Shown: positions 54,109 through 62,864 of the stretch, one piece after another
How positions within the stretch are numbered: position 1 is the stretch's first letter
Layout of the letters: each line of letters begins with the position of its first letter
Origin: Candidatus Electrothrix rattekaaiensis
GTDB lineage: Bacteria > Desulfobacterota > Desulfobulbia > Desulfobulbales > Desulfobulbaceae
NCBI GenBank assembly: GCA_032595675.1
Contig: JAVQMD010000001.1
Coordinates: 1,644,640 to 1,708,639, forward strand
Direction: 5' to 3'
Length of the DNA: 64,000 nucleotides
Made by a program: the position numbers and the translations under genes
Notes under the pieces: model-generated
What the model saw: only the letters and a program-made list of their open reading frames with translations
What the model was told of the DNA's origin: nothing
Databases searched by the model: none

Positions 54109-54241
54109 TTAAAGCATTTTTCGTGCCGCTCCAAAACCGTCTTCAAGAGACCTAGAAAACGCCACCTTGCCAATTCGCTTCCGTATCCCGGCACGCCTGA
54201 GTTTCAATATCATACGGGGGCTGCAAGTCATTTATGATTAA
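54109..54241 (-). pseudogene. Duplicated 3' end of the SulP transporter gene
   Basis: These 133 bases are a copy of 56335-56466, the last 43 codons plus stop of the SulP gene. The first 96 are identical; the rest differ at a few positions including a one-base insertion. The copy cannot be translated as part of any gene. Together with the intact end it brackets the ATPase/DUF4276 cassette. The rest of 54035-54370 holds a GGTCAGG/CCTGACC inverted repeat (54063-54097) and an AGGGAT...ATCCCT hairpin (about 54302-54344). Confidence 0.92.
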
Positions 54242-54370
54242 GGGAACTCATAAAAAATAATTTACCCATTATGCCGTGTGCCATATAAATGGGCTGGCAA
54301 AGGGATCTCTCCGTAAGGGTATTTTATTTTTTGGAGAATCCCTAAGCCCACATTCCTTGCTACCAAACCA

Positions 54371-55048
54371 TTAACGGGTTTCATACTTGTTCCCGTTTTT
54401 TCTCTCAATATAGCCGATCAATCTTCTTGCTTCGTCGAAGCACTCCATCAAACTGCTTAATTTAAGCAAACCGATCAACCTGGGGCCGTCTTTCGTCTTT
54501 GAATATCGTTTACCCCGTTTTCGTTCTTTATTTCCTCTGATTTTTACAACGTCAAAATATTGCCTGAATATCGTGTCGAGTTTTTCACTCGGTTTCCTGA
54601 TCTGCTCCGGGTTCTTTTCTTTCAATAACGGATTATCGTTGATATCCTGATCACCTTTTTTTCTTATCAGCCCTTCGCTCTTCCCAAATTCTTCAATTTT
54701 ATCAATCTGGGAAAGTATCCAAGCCTCCATCTCTTGAATCATAAAGAAAATCTTTTTCGTATCAAATGGCTCATAATATTGCCGCCTTTCTTCTCTTTTT
54801 CCTTTCGGAGCATCTAAGTCGATCAAAAGAACAGCATTAATCCCCTGATTTTCTATATATTCCAACCTCTTTTTTGCCTGTGTTACCGTCCCGAACGGTC
54901 TGATCATGAGGTTAAATTCCAGAGGAGAGAGTTGCTGAGAAAACAGTTTATGAAAATTTTCACGGAAAATAACACTGTTATCCACGGTCAGCGCGGTAGG
55001 ATCATTTATTTTTCCTGCTCCTTCCACATAGATCGTAATATCTACCAT
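54371..55048 (-). CDS. DUF4276 (TOPRIM/RloB-like) protein, partner of the ATPase
   Basis: From ATG 55048 the protein opens with ITIYVEGAGK, the TOPRIM-like glutamate strand, and continues with VLLIDLDAP (Asp-x-Asp) and FFMIQEMEAWILSQ, the DUF4276 hallmark. The fold resembles the nuclease part of OLD-type defence proteins. The length is 225 residues; the C-terminal third is basic. The start overlaps the ATPase stop by seven bases. Two-gene ATPase plus TOPRIM systems (PARIS, AbiL) act in abortive phage defence; the same role is inferred here. Confidence 0.8.
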   Translation of the reverse strand: MVDITIYVEGAGKINDPTALTVDNSVIFRENFHKLFSQQLSPLEFNLMIRPFGTVTQAKKRLEYIENQGINAVLLIDLDAPKGKREERRQYYEPFDTKKIFFMIQEMEAWILSQIDKIEEFGKSEGLIRKKGDQDINDNPLLKEKNPEQIRKPSEKLDTIFRQYFDVVKIRGNKERKRGKRYSKTKDGPRLIGLLKLSSLMECFDEARRLIGYIERKNGNKYETR

Positions 55049-56268
55049 CTCTTGCCGCCTATTAACCCCTGCAACCACGCTTGACCGACGAGAAAGTCTT
55101 CGATCCATCCGTCAAAATCGTCCAGATTTTTACCAGTTACTTCAGTTTCATTATGCATATTTTTCTCAAATACTAAAATATCCTCCAGATCAAATGAATT
55201 AAGCAGCAAAGGGGAATGGGTCGCAATGATCAGTTGTGTTTTTTTTGAAGCATGTTTTATCGCATCTGCTACGGTGTTTATCATATCTGGATGAAGACCT
55301 GTTTCAGGTTCATCAATACAGACAAGACTGCCCCGCTTCGGATTGTACAAAATAGACAGAAGAAGCAGGTAACGAAGAGTTCCGTCAGAGACATGCTCAA
55401 TGGAAACAGATCGTGCAAGATGCTCTTCGCGAAGCACCAAATACGACTTGGAACCGAGAAAAGCAAAATTGATGCCTTTAAAACAGGGATTATTTTTTTT
55501 TACAGCTTCTTCGATTTTATCATAATGAAAGGATTGTTCATTTTTAATATTATTAAGAAGCGTGACAAGATTCTGACCGTCCGGCAGTAATTTTGTTTCA
55601 GTGCCGTAACCGGAAGGCTGCCTGACAGGGCTGTTTTGCGTCGTATCAAAACAATAATATGAAGAGAGTTCTTCCAAGGCTTTTTTCAGAGTAAATAGCG
55701 GGTAAAATCTGTCGGGATCAGAAATCTGTCGCAACACAGGCTCTGTCTGCTTGAAATGCAGCTGTTTATTCTCCTGCGGATACTGTTGGAACCCTACTTT
55801 TCCTTGTTCGCGAGTAGATATCACGCCCCGAGCATTATTCATGTCCATATATATAAAATCCTTTTCATCAGGATTCATATTTATGGAATACAATTTTTCT
55901 TTTAAATAGTATCCGGTTGCACCTGATTTAAATATGGATATCTCGTAAACCGGATTATTGTAAAACTGATATCCTTCTTGCTGAATGATATTTTGGAGAG
56001 CATTTTTATCAAACTCGAATGAAAGCCTAATATACTCTTTTTCTTCACTATTAAAATTTGCTACAGAATCAAAGCCGCTCCACTCTTTTAAAAAAACTTT
56101 TTCTAAGCCGCCCCCGATAATACTTTCATGAAGAAGCCGGATCGCTTTGAGGAAATTTGATTTTCCACTGCCATTTATCCCTAAAAGAATATTGATGTCA
56201 GGATTAAGCTCTATGGTTGTCGGATGCCTGAAACTGAAAAAATTTTCCAAGGTGATCTTTACAATCAT
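55042..56268 (-). CDS. AAA (SMC/RecF-like) ATPase of a defence pair
   Basis: The ABC-type ATPase starts IVKITLENFFSFRHPTTIEL and has Walker A GINGSGKSN (about 33-41), a signature VSDGTLRYLLLLS, Walker B SLVCIDEPETGLHP (about 316-329) and H-loop IATHSPLLL. The middle part has no long coiled coil. At 408 residues it is like AAA_21-type ATPases of OLD, PARIS and AbiL systems, and is coupled to the DUF4276 gene. AT-rich composition relative to neighbours suggests transfer. Confidence 0.88.
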   Translation of the reverse strand: MIVKITLENFFSFRHPTTIELNPDINILLGINGSGKSNFLKAIRLLHESIIGGGLEKVFLKEWSGFDSVANFNSEEKEYIRLSFEFDKNALQNIIQQEGYQFYNNPVYEISIFKSGATGYYLKEKLYSINMNPDEKDFIYMDMNNARGVISTREQGKVGFQQYPQENKQLHFKQTEPVLRQISDPDRFYPLFTLKKALEELSSYYCFDTTQNSPVRQPSGYGTETKLLPDGQNLVTLLNNIKNEQSFHYDKIEEAVKKNNPCFKGINFAFLGSKSYLVLREEHLARSVSIEHVSDGTLRYLLLLSILYNPKRGSLVCIDEPETGLHPDMINTVADAIKHASKKTQLIIATHSPLLLNSFDLEDILVFEKNMHNETEVTGKNLDDFDGWIEDFLVGQAWLQGLIGGKRW

Positions 56269-56334
56269 AATTTTCTTATCCGAAGATATAATAATAAATC
56301 TTGTTAGTCATAGAGATAACAGCTTACTGTACTG

Positions 56335-58023
56335 TTAAAGCATTTTTCGTGCCGCTCCAAAACCGTCTTCAAGAGACCTAGAAAACGCCACCTTGCCAAT
56401 TCGCTTCCGTATCCCGGCACGCCTGAGTTTTAATATCATGCGAGGCTGCAAATTATTTATGATTAACCCTATATTTCTCGCTGATAAATCATTGGCTATC
56501 GATTCCATAGCAACAATGGCACTCATATCCAGCATGGTGACTTCCGACATATCCAGTATCACGATCCGCACATCAGGTTGTACGGTGGAAATTGTATTCA
56601 GGGCTTTCTGGGCAGAGCCGAAGAACAACGGGCCGTTGATATCATAAACAACCGTATTATCAGGGAGTTCATAGTTGGAATGACTGCTTTCAATCGTGGA
56701 AGTATGGGTCAGGCTGATCGTTCTTCGGATAAATAAGACTGCTGCCAATCCCATGCCCACGGCAACGGCAACGGTCATATCAAAAAGCACTGTCAGAAGA
56801 AAGCAGATAATAAGGACAAAAACATCCTCTCGGGGTGCGATCCTGACCGTGCGAATAAAATGCCGGGCCTCGCTCATATTCCAAGCAACTATCAACAGCA
56901 ACGCAGCCATTGAAGACATGGGAATATAGGACAAGAGAGGAGCAAGCAGCAAAATCCCGATCAGGATAAATAACCCGTGGATAACCGAAGAAAAGGGCAT
57001 AGTTCCGCCCGCTTTGATGTTCGCAGCTGTTCGGGCGATTGCAGCCGTCGCCGGAATCCCCCCGAAAAGCGGCACAAGCAGATTTCCAATTCCTTGGCCG
57101 ATGAGTTCATCGTTGGGATTATGCTTTTTACCGGACATCCCGTCGGCAACCACAGCACATAATAAGGATTCCAACGCGCCTAATATGGCTATGGTAATTG
57201 CTGACGGGAAAAGCAATCTAACGAGTTTAAAATTCAAACCTATGGGATTTCCGTCAGCACCGGGCAGATTCCACGGCCATTCAAAGGATGGGAGGATGGG
57301 AGGTATTCCATTGCCTGTTATCCCGTTTATTTCAAAATGAAAGCGACTGCCGATGGTCGCAACCGAGAAGTCGGAAACAATGCGACTGAGCAGCCAAGCC
57401 GCCAAACTTCCCAGCAGCAGGGCAACAAGATGCCCCGGGACTTTTGAACGGAATCGCGGCCAGATCAACAGGACGGCCAGTGTCGAAGCACCGATGAGCG
57501 TTTCCTGCCAGTTCAGAGACGGCAAGGCCAGCACAAGAGCTGATAGCTTATCAAGATAATGGCCGCTCATTGACTCTATGTTCAGTCCTAAAAAATCCTT
57601 TATCTGAAAGGTACCGATCACCACACCAATGCCTGCGGTAAACCCTACGGTTACAGGATAAGGAACAATTTCAATCAGCCTGCCGAGTTTTCCCACCCCC
57701 ATCAGGATCAGGATCAGCCCGGCCATCATACCACTGACAAGCAGCCCGCCTATGCCGAATTTTTGGACAATGGGCAGCAGGATAACCACAAAGGCCGCAG
57801 TCGGGCCGGAGATGTTCACCTTGGAACCGCCTGTGAGGGCAATAACAATACCGGCAACCATTGCCGTGTACAGACCGTGCTGGGGGGGCACACCGCTGGC
57901 AATCGCTAGGGCCATGGAAAGCGGGAGTGCAATAACACCGACCGTCAAACCTGCCAGCACATTGGCCTGCATCTCAGGGCGGGACGGTTTCTTATGTAAT
58001 GATTTTTTCAATACGGAAAACAT
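56335..58023 (-). CDS. SulP-family anion transporter with STAS domain
   Basis: About 12 membrane helices begin with QANVLAGLTVGVIALPLSMALAIASGVPPQHGLYTA, the SulP signature. A cytoplasmic STAS domain (about residues 430-550, LDMSEVTMLDMSAIVAMESIA) ends the protein. Such carriers take up sulfate, bicarbonate or other anions; here the substrate is not clear. ATG 58023 follows GAGGAAG; the TTG at 58035 overlaps the previous gene. The last 43 codons are duplicated at 54109-54241. Confidence 0.92.
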   Translation of the reverse strand: MFSVLKKSLHKKPSRPEMQANVLAGLTVGVIALPLSMALAIASGVPPQHGLYTAMVAGIVIALTGGSKVNISGPTAAFVVILLPIVQKFGIGGLLVSGMMAGLILILMGVGKLGRLIEIVPYPVTVGFTAGIGVVIGTFQIKDFLGLNIESMSGHYLDKLSALVLALPSLNWQETLIGASTLAVLLIWPRFRSKVPGHLVALLLGSLAAWLLSRIVSDFSVATIGSRFHFEINGITGNGIPPILPSFEWPWNLPGADGNPIGLNFKLVRLLFPSAITIAILGALESLLCAVVADGMSGKKHNPNDELIGQGIGNLLVPLFGGIPATAAIARTAANIKAGGTMPFSSVIHGLFILIGILLLAPLLSYIPMSSMAALLLIVAWNMSEARHFIRTVRIAPREDVFVLIICFLLTVLFDMTVAVAVGMGLAAVLFIRRTISLTHTSTIESSHSNYELPDNTVVYDINGPLFFGSAQKALNTISTVQPDVRIVILDMSEVTMLDMSAIVAMESIANDLSARNIGLIINNLQPRMILKLRRAGIRKRIGKVAFSRSLEDGFGAARKML

Positions 58024-58031
58024 ATTCTTCC

Positions 58032-58472
58032 TCAAGCTCTCGGACGATTACCGGCCTTTTTCTTCCGCTGAAGGCAGGCAAGGCAGGTCTGCACCAACCC
58101 GACAATCATCAGAGTTAAATTAATCCCGAAGGCAAATCCGGTCAGCGTGGTTTTGGTCAGGATCTCCGCCTTCACCGAAGGCCAGTTATTCACCCGCACT
58201 GTCACATCTTTGGCGGAAACAGGGTATGGTACCAATTCCCCGTCCGCAGCAAAAAATGTTTTGCCGTTCAGATGATCCTGTAAGGGCTTTTCTCCGACAT
58301 AGACTTTAAAGCTGTTGCCGGTTTTTTCAAGGGGCAGCGGCATGTCCTTATGCGTCCAATAGATATCATGGTCTCCGTAAAACACCAGCATCAGATCGGC
58401 ATAAAGACCGCTTCCCAGCGTCACGACACCGATTATACCGATAAAAAACAGGAGTGGGTTGATAAATCTCAT
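58032..58472 (-). CDS. Hypothetical membrane protein upstream of SulP
   Basis: The 146-residue protein has a membrane helix at each end (about residues 5-30 and 108-132) enclosing a periplasmic segment of about 75 residues rich in beta-type sequence (LPLEKTGNSFKVYVGEKPL). The C-terminus is basic and carries a CLACLQRKKK segment. It ends 9 bases before the SulP ATG, so the two are probably co-expressed, and it may be an accessory subunit of the transporter. No family is recognised. Confidence 0.65.
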   Translation of the reverse strand: MRFINPLLFFIGIIGVVTLGSGLYADLMLVFYGDHDIYWTHKDMPLPLEKTGNSFKVYVGEKPLQDHLNGKTFFAADGELVPYPVSAKDVTVRVNNWPSVKAEILTKTTLTGFAFGINLTLMIVGLVQTCLACLQRKKKAGNRPRA

Positions 58473-59306
58473 ACTGTTCTCTTTGCTCCCTTGCTGTATA
58501 ACACCGTTTTTAAATAATCCTCCGTAACAATAAATTCCGGTTCTGTCTGATTAATTTTTCTCATCAAAGGCAAGACCTTTGTCCGGATTCCCATGCCTCT
58601 GTAATCCACATACTTATAATCCCGCAGGACTTCCATAATAATCGTGTTTCTCGGTGACCGCTGACCGGCAATCATCTTGTCCACAGTCATGGAATTGGGC
58701 AGAGCGGCCGGGACTGATAACCTCCAGCCTGTCAGAATAGATGCCTATTTCTATATCCACAAAGCGCGTCCAATCACGATGGGCCAAGGCATTGACAATA
58801 ACTTCCCGAACAGCCTCAAGCGGATATTTGCGAAAGGTCTCCCGACGAAGCTGTTCCGTGACCTCGCTTCCCTCCTCGGTGATAAACGGGGTAATCAAAG
58901 GAATAACCCGGTCAAGCAGTCCCGGATCAATAAGCTCCGGTGAGCCGTCCCGGTTGATCCAGCGGCCCGTAAGCGGCCCGTCCATAATTTCATCCAGCAG
59001 GGCTTTGTATTCCTTATCTTCTCCGGCAAAGGTAAAGACCCGGATACCGGCCTGTTTCAGATACCTTCGGGGACGGAAACCGAATAAAACCAAGCCAGCA
59101 ACAGTACAGCAGAGGACCTCGCCTGCCTGAGTAAGAAAGCCCAGCCGGGTTAAACGAGTCTCCCAGTCCTCCTGGGTTGCAGGTATCTCCGGGTCATTCA
59201 TGATGTCACGGAGGTAACTCTCCAGCCGCACCAGATCCAAACAGGAAATATCCGTGCGCGGAACAGGTAGCAGTTCCTTGATTTCCTGCAATTCTTTTTT
59301 CAGCAT
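58469..59306 (-). pseudogene. RecG/AlbA-type ATP-binding protein, truncated and frameshifted
   Basis: Two frames belong to one gene. Frame one (59306-58614) carries VAGLVLFGFRPRRYL, YPLEAVREVIVNALAHRDW and SDRLEVISPG; frame two (ending 58469) continues NSMTVDKMIAGQRSPRNTIIMEVLRDYKYVDYRGMGI. An extra C after CCCGGC near 58707 shifts the frame. Relatives carry an N-terminal AlbA_2 domain of about 150 residues, which is missing here. The gene is therefore doubly damaged, unless the shift is a sequencing error. Intact members bind ATP with a GHKL-like domain and act in regulation or defence. Confidence 0.78.
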
Positions 59307-59353
59307 GACTCAGTAAATAATATTTCTATGATAGAGTAGAAGATGTCCATCCC

Positions 59354-59794
59354 TCAACTCTCAGTCGGAGCGGATATTTCCCTGATCATCTCCGGCGTGA
59401 TTTCTTTCAAACTGGTCAGCCCCTCAAGCACCCTCTCCATTTTTCGAATATTATCCTTAATAATCCCGGTAAGATCATCGCCGAATTCTTTCTGCACAGA
59501 TTCCGATGCCGATAAGATAATCATACTGTTCATTAAATCTCGCATAAGCTGATTTGCCGCTCGCATGGTTGCATTATATGCAGCCACCTTCTCCCGTTCC
59601 TTTTTCTGCTTGATGTGGATAATATAATCAATCACCAGACCGGTCACGCCAAAAATAACGACGGAAACACATCGATCCACCATGACACTATGCACCATAT
59701 TGATAAACTTTATCAAATCGCAGTCAAGGACAACCTCGCCTATAAACATCAGACTGGATAAGAGAAAAAACAGAAAAGTAAATCTGAATTTCAT
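59354..59794 (-). CDS. Hypothetical membrane protein with coiled-coil
   Basis: From ATG 59794 two hydrophobic helices (about residues 4-22 and 38-58) are followed by a charged helical region (KQKKEREKVAAYNATMRAANQLM) and a C-terminal soluble part. A longer reading to 59836 adds 14 residues without a ribosome site. No family is recognised. It is one of several small accessory genes in this AT-richer stretch. Confidence 0.55.
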   Translation of the reverse strand: MKFRFTFLFFLLSSLMFIGEVVLDCDLIKFINMVHSVMVDRCVSVVIFGVTGLVIDYIIHIKQKKEREKVAAYNATMRAANQLMRDLMNSMIILSASESVQKEFGDDLTGIIKDNIRKMERVLEGLTSLKEITPEMIREISAPTES

Positions 59795-59963
59795 TTTTTC
59801 GCACCGAGGATAATTGAAAATTGCCGATTTGTTCAAAAATAGTTAACCGAGACGTGCATCATAGACAAAACCGCCGCTGGCTGAGAACTCTTGAAACCCC
59901 TCAACCGCTTCGTGCCGCAGAATTTTTTCCCATCACCCTCCCTTCCCTGAGCCATCGGTTCCA

Positions 59964-61247
59964 TCAATCGGTTTCATCACGATCCTTGAGAATCACAAAG
60001 GCTTTACCTAATTTCGGAGAAACAGACCATCTCTTTCCTGAATCTTCCAAAGGAGTAATAAGATCCTCCTGACGAAAAACCCCTGCCTGAATAAGAATCT
60101 GAAGGAGCTGTCCCTGTTGCCCCCCTGTATTGATGCAACCGTGGGTGGGGCTGAACTGCGTCTGCGAAAAGGCTATCGACTTTGTTTGATGTTGTTCCGC
60201 AGTAAAATCACCGGGCGCGATACGCAACGCAATGCGCCCCAAGCTGTAGGCCAGCGGCCATTCATTGGCCCAGTAATCATCCAAGGCCTCTACCGGGATA
60301 ATACGGGAAAGGAGGAAGGAGTTGACAGGATATGGCTGCGCATTTATCGGGGGCAAGGCCGCATCAAGATCAATCCGGGCCGTCCGAAACCAGGGAGAAT
60401 CGCCTCCCCCGGTCACGGCTCCCCAGATGGTATAAATTCCCTGGGGCGTATCATTATTGATATGGATCCTACGGCTTATTTTGCTCGATTTGTCATTTTG
60501 CTTGCCATCTCGTTTTTCACTTCTTTGAGAACGGGCTAAGACGGGTAGATGAAATTGTTTGCCAGTTTTCTTATCAAGCAGCCACGCACCGTTTTGTTTC
60601 ACTGTAAGGTCGCAGGGGCTGTTCCGATCAGGGGGGCAGAGTATGTAGATCAAGACCAGATCAGGGTCGGTCTCGGCATTGACAATCATCTCTGTCGCGG
60701 TCTCGCGCACCTTTTTGACCGGACGCAGACGACGAAGGGTCTTCTCAGCAATCAACCCGTAATGCTTGGCTTTGCTTTTCTTCACAAAGAAAACAGCAGG
60801 GAGAAAGTTTGCCCGTTCTTCCGGATTCGAAACAGCAGGCCCCTGATGCTCAGAGGCCGCAACAGCCTGGAGCTGCATACCTTCCTGAATATTCACCAGC
60901 ACACAATCTCCCGAAGCTATCCGGGTTGTATAAAAAAGGGCATCCTCTTCCCTTGTGCTGAACAGCATTGTTCCTTCCTGAAGAGTGCTGTTTCGCTGAA
61001 GGGCTGCCTGCTGTGAACCAATGTGAGAGGCAAGAAAGAGTCGGAGCGGTTGAGGCGAGGAGCTTTGCGGGGCACAGAATTTCCTGATATCCGTGCCTGC
61101 GGCAAAGCCGACCTGAGCCGAAACAAAAAGCAGGCAGAGGAGCAAAACAACCGTCACGATTTTATTTGCATAAATACGGGCACGGCATGGCGTGCCCGTC
61201 GCGAAATCACAATTTTTTTGGGCAATAACCCTTACGGAACCCGGCAT
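59964..61247 (-). CDS. L,D-transpeptidase (YkuD)-like exported protein
   Basis: The catalytic signature THGCIN (about residue 370) is that of YkuD L,D-transpeptidases, with the preceding segment ALRIAPGDF in place of the usual IHG. The N-terminal part (about 60-200) is an uncharacterised domain. A hydrophobic signal (VTVVLLLCLLFVSAQVGFAAG) sits about 30 residues after the ATG at 61247. The intervening region contains a palindrome (61177-61201), so the real start may be GTG 61157. Substrate and role in cross-linking are unproven. Confidence 0.7.
   Translation of the reverse strand: MPGSVRVIAQKNCDFATGTPCRARIYANKIVTVVLLLCLLFVSAQVGFAAGTDIRKFCAPQSSSPQPLRLFLASHIGSQQAALQRNSTLQEGTMLFSTREEDALFYTTRIASGDCVLVNIQEGMQLQAVAASEHQGPAVSNPEERANFLPAVFFVKKSKAKHYGLIAEKTLRRLRPVKKVRETATEMIVNAETDPDLVLIYILCPPDRNSPCDLTVKQNGAWLLDKKTGKQFHLPVLARSQRSEKRDGKQNDKSSKISRRIHINNDTPQGIYTIWGAVTGGGDSPWFRTARIDLDAALPPINAQPYPVNSFLLSRIIPVEALDDYWANEWPLAYSLGRIALRIAPGDFTAEQHQTKSIAFSQTQFSPTHGCINTGGQQGQLLQILIQAGVFRQEDLITPLEDSGKRWSVSPKLGKAFVILKDRDETD
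61177..61201. repeat. GGCACG-type palindromic element
   Basis: ACGGGCACGGCATGGCGTGCCCGT forms a near-perfect hairpin. It overlaps the uncertain 5' part of the L,D-transpeptidase-like gene and argues that this part is intergenic. Confidence 0.55.
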
Positions 61248-61262
61248 AAAGAGACAAAACAA

Positions 61263-62462
61263 TTAAAGCGCGGCAGCCTTGGCTAGGGCAGCCAGCATGG
61301 TTTCCCGCTGGGTATCGCTCAGGTTAACCGGAACCTGATACACTAGGGTGCGGCTCATCAGCTCGCAGGAAGCAGGCAGGGCCACCGGATCATAGATAAA
61401 GCGACGTTTGCCATGGGCCTCAAAGGGCCAACCGTTATGGGCCTGGGTCTTGCCGCCGAGCAGGTGTTCCCAGGAGGGATAAAAATGCCAGGAATTTTCC
61501 CCAAAGTTGATCGCGCCTGCCTTATTGTCGCGCAGTACCTGATTAACCTTGGCAGCCTGCTCCTTATCCGGCAGCATAAAGGCGAAAAAGGTGGCCGAGT
61601 CACCGGCCTCATCCAGGATATACCGAAAGCTGACCCCGGCGATTTTTGAAGCCGCCTCTTTCAGAATAGCCTTGTTTTTTTGCTGGGAAGCGATCATGCT
61701 GTCCAGCTTGGCCAGCTGCGCCAACCCGATAGCCCCTTGCAACTCCATCATCCTATAATTAAAACCGATAAAGCGTCGGCCTTCACCGCCGCGCCCGCCC
61801 GGATTAACCGCATGGTCATGGCCGTGATCATGATACTCGGAACAATTGCGCCAGAGTTCCTCGTCATTGGTGATCACCATCCCGCCTTCACCGGTGGTCA
61901 TGGTCTTGACCGAATCAAAGGAAAAAGTGCCAAAATGACCAAAGGTACCAAGATGCTGGCCGTTGAGCCGCGCCCCGGTGGCCTGGGCCGTATCCTCCAG
62001 AATATGGATACCGTATTTATCAGCAATCTCCTTAATCTCTTTCATCCTAGCCGGAGCACCCAACATGTGAACTGGAATAATCGCCCGTGTTTTCGAGGTG
62101 ATCTTCTTTTCCAAATCTGTCGGGTCCATATTCAGGGTCTGATCCACTTCGGTGAACACGGGCACGGCACCAACATCAAGAATGGCTTCCCAGGTGGCGA
62201 CAAAGGTGAATCCCTGGGTGATGACCTCGTCACCGATGCCGATGCCCAAGGCAGTCAGAGCGACTTTCAACGCTGCGGTTCCCGAGGTCACGGCCTGAGC
62301 ATGGGCGGCTCCTGTGTATTTGGCAAAGGCCTGCTCAAACTCACGTACCTTGTACACGCCCTTGCGCTGCTCACCGAACTCATAGCGAAACAGGACTCCG
62401 GTGTCAAAGACTTCCAGGGCCTGTTGTTTTTCCTCTTCTCCGAACACTTCAAAACCCGGCAT
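61263..62462 (-). CDS. DegT/DnrJ/EryC1-family aminotransferase
   Basis: A PLP-dependent sugar aminotransferase. The Schiff-base lysine lies in FSFDSVKTMTTGEGGM (about residue 190); VTSGTAALKVALTALGIGIGDEVI and EDTAQATG bind the cofactor. The N-terminus (MPGFEVFGEEEKQQALEVFDTGVLFRYEF) resembles KdnA, which makes 8-amino-3,8-dideoxy-octulosonate for lipopolysaccharide. That specific role is possible but unproven. GAGGAAC precedes the ATG. The length (399) is complete. Confidence 0.9.
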   Translation of the reverse strand: MPGFEVFGEEEKQQALEVFDTGVLFRYEFGEQRKGVYKVREFEQAFAKYTGAAHAQAVTSGTAALKVALTALGIGIGDEVITQGFTFVATWEAILDVGAVPVFTEVDQTLNMDPTDLEKKITSKTRAIIPVHMLGAPARMKEIKEIADKYGIHILEDTAQATGARLNGQHLGTFGHFGTFSFDSVKTMTTGEGGMVITNDEELWRNCSEYHDHGHDHAVNPGGRGGEGRRFIGFNYRMMELQGAIGLAQLAKLDSMIASQQKNKAILKEAASKIAGVSFRYILDEAGDSATFFAFMLPDKEQAAKVNQVLRDNKAGAINFGENSWHFYPSWEHLLGGKTQAHNGWPFEAHGKRRFIYDPVALPASCELMSRTLVYQVPVNLSDTQRETMLAALAKAAAL

Positions 62463-62579
62463 GATTGTTCCTCATATTATCTGTTATTATCCCGTTGTCG
62501 GACTGTTCTGTCTTCCGCCGTTTTTCTGCACCGACGACTGTCCGGCTCTCATTCCCGATGTGCAATGCCCTGCTGCATA

Positions 62580-62810
62580 ACTTCACGCGCCTCGCTGCAC
62601 GCTTGCAACGTCACGTTGTAAACTTCAAATGCCTCGTTTGAAGTGTAAAACGCCTCATTCGAAACATCAAATGCCTCATTGCAAGCTTCAAACGTCACGT
62701 TTTAAGCTTCGAATGCCTCACTTGAAGTGTAAAATGTCTCATTTGAAACATCAAATGCCTCATTGTAAGCTTCATATGCCCCGTTTCAAGCTTCAAACGC
62801 CTCGTTGGAA
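62580..62810. repeat. Minisatellite, eleven 21-bp units with 84-bp super-period
   Basis: Units of 21 bases start at 62580, 62601, 62622 and so on to 62790. A common form is GCTTCAAATGCCTCGTTTGAA, which carries the inverted repeat TTCAAA...TTTGAA. Units beginning GTGTAAAA and ACATCAAA recur four units apart (62643/62727 and 62664/62748), giving a higher-order period of 84 bases. A reading frame with a 7-residue repeat across it has no ribosome site and is not called. It fills most of the gap between the DegT gene and panD. Confidence 0.9.
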
Positions 62811-62864
62811 ACAGCAAACAACCCGTTTTCAGCAGACATCAGGTCACATCCCCTTTCCTTCGCG

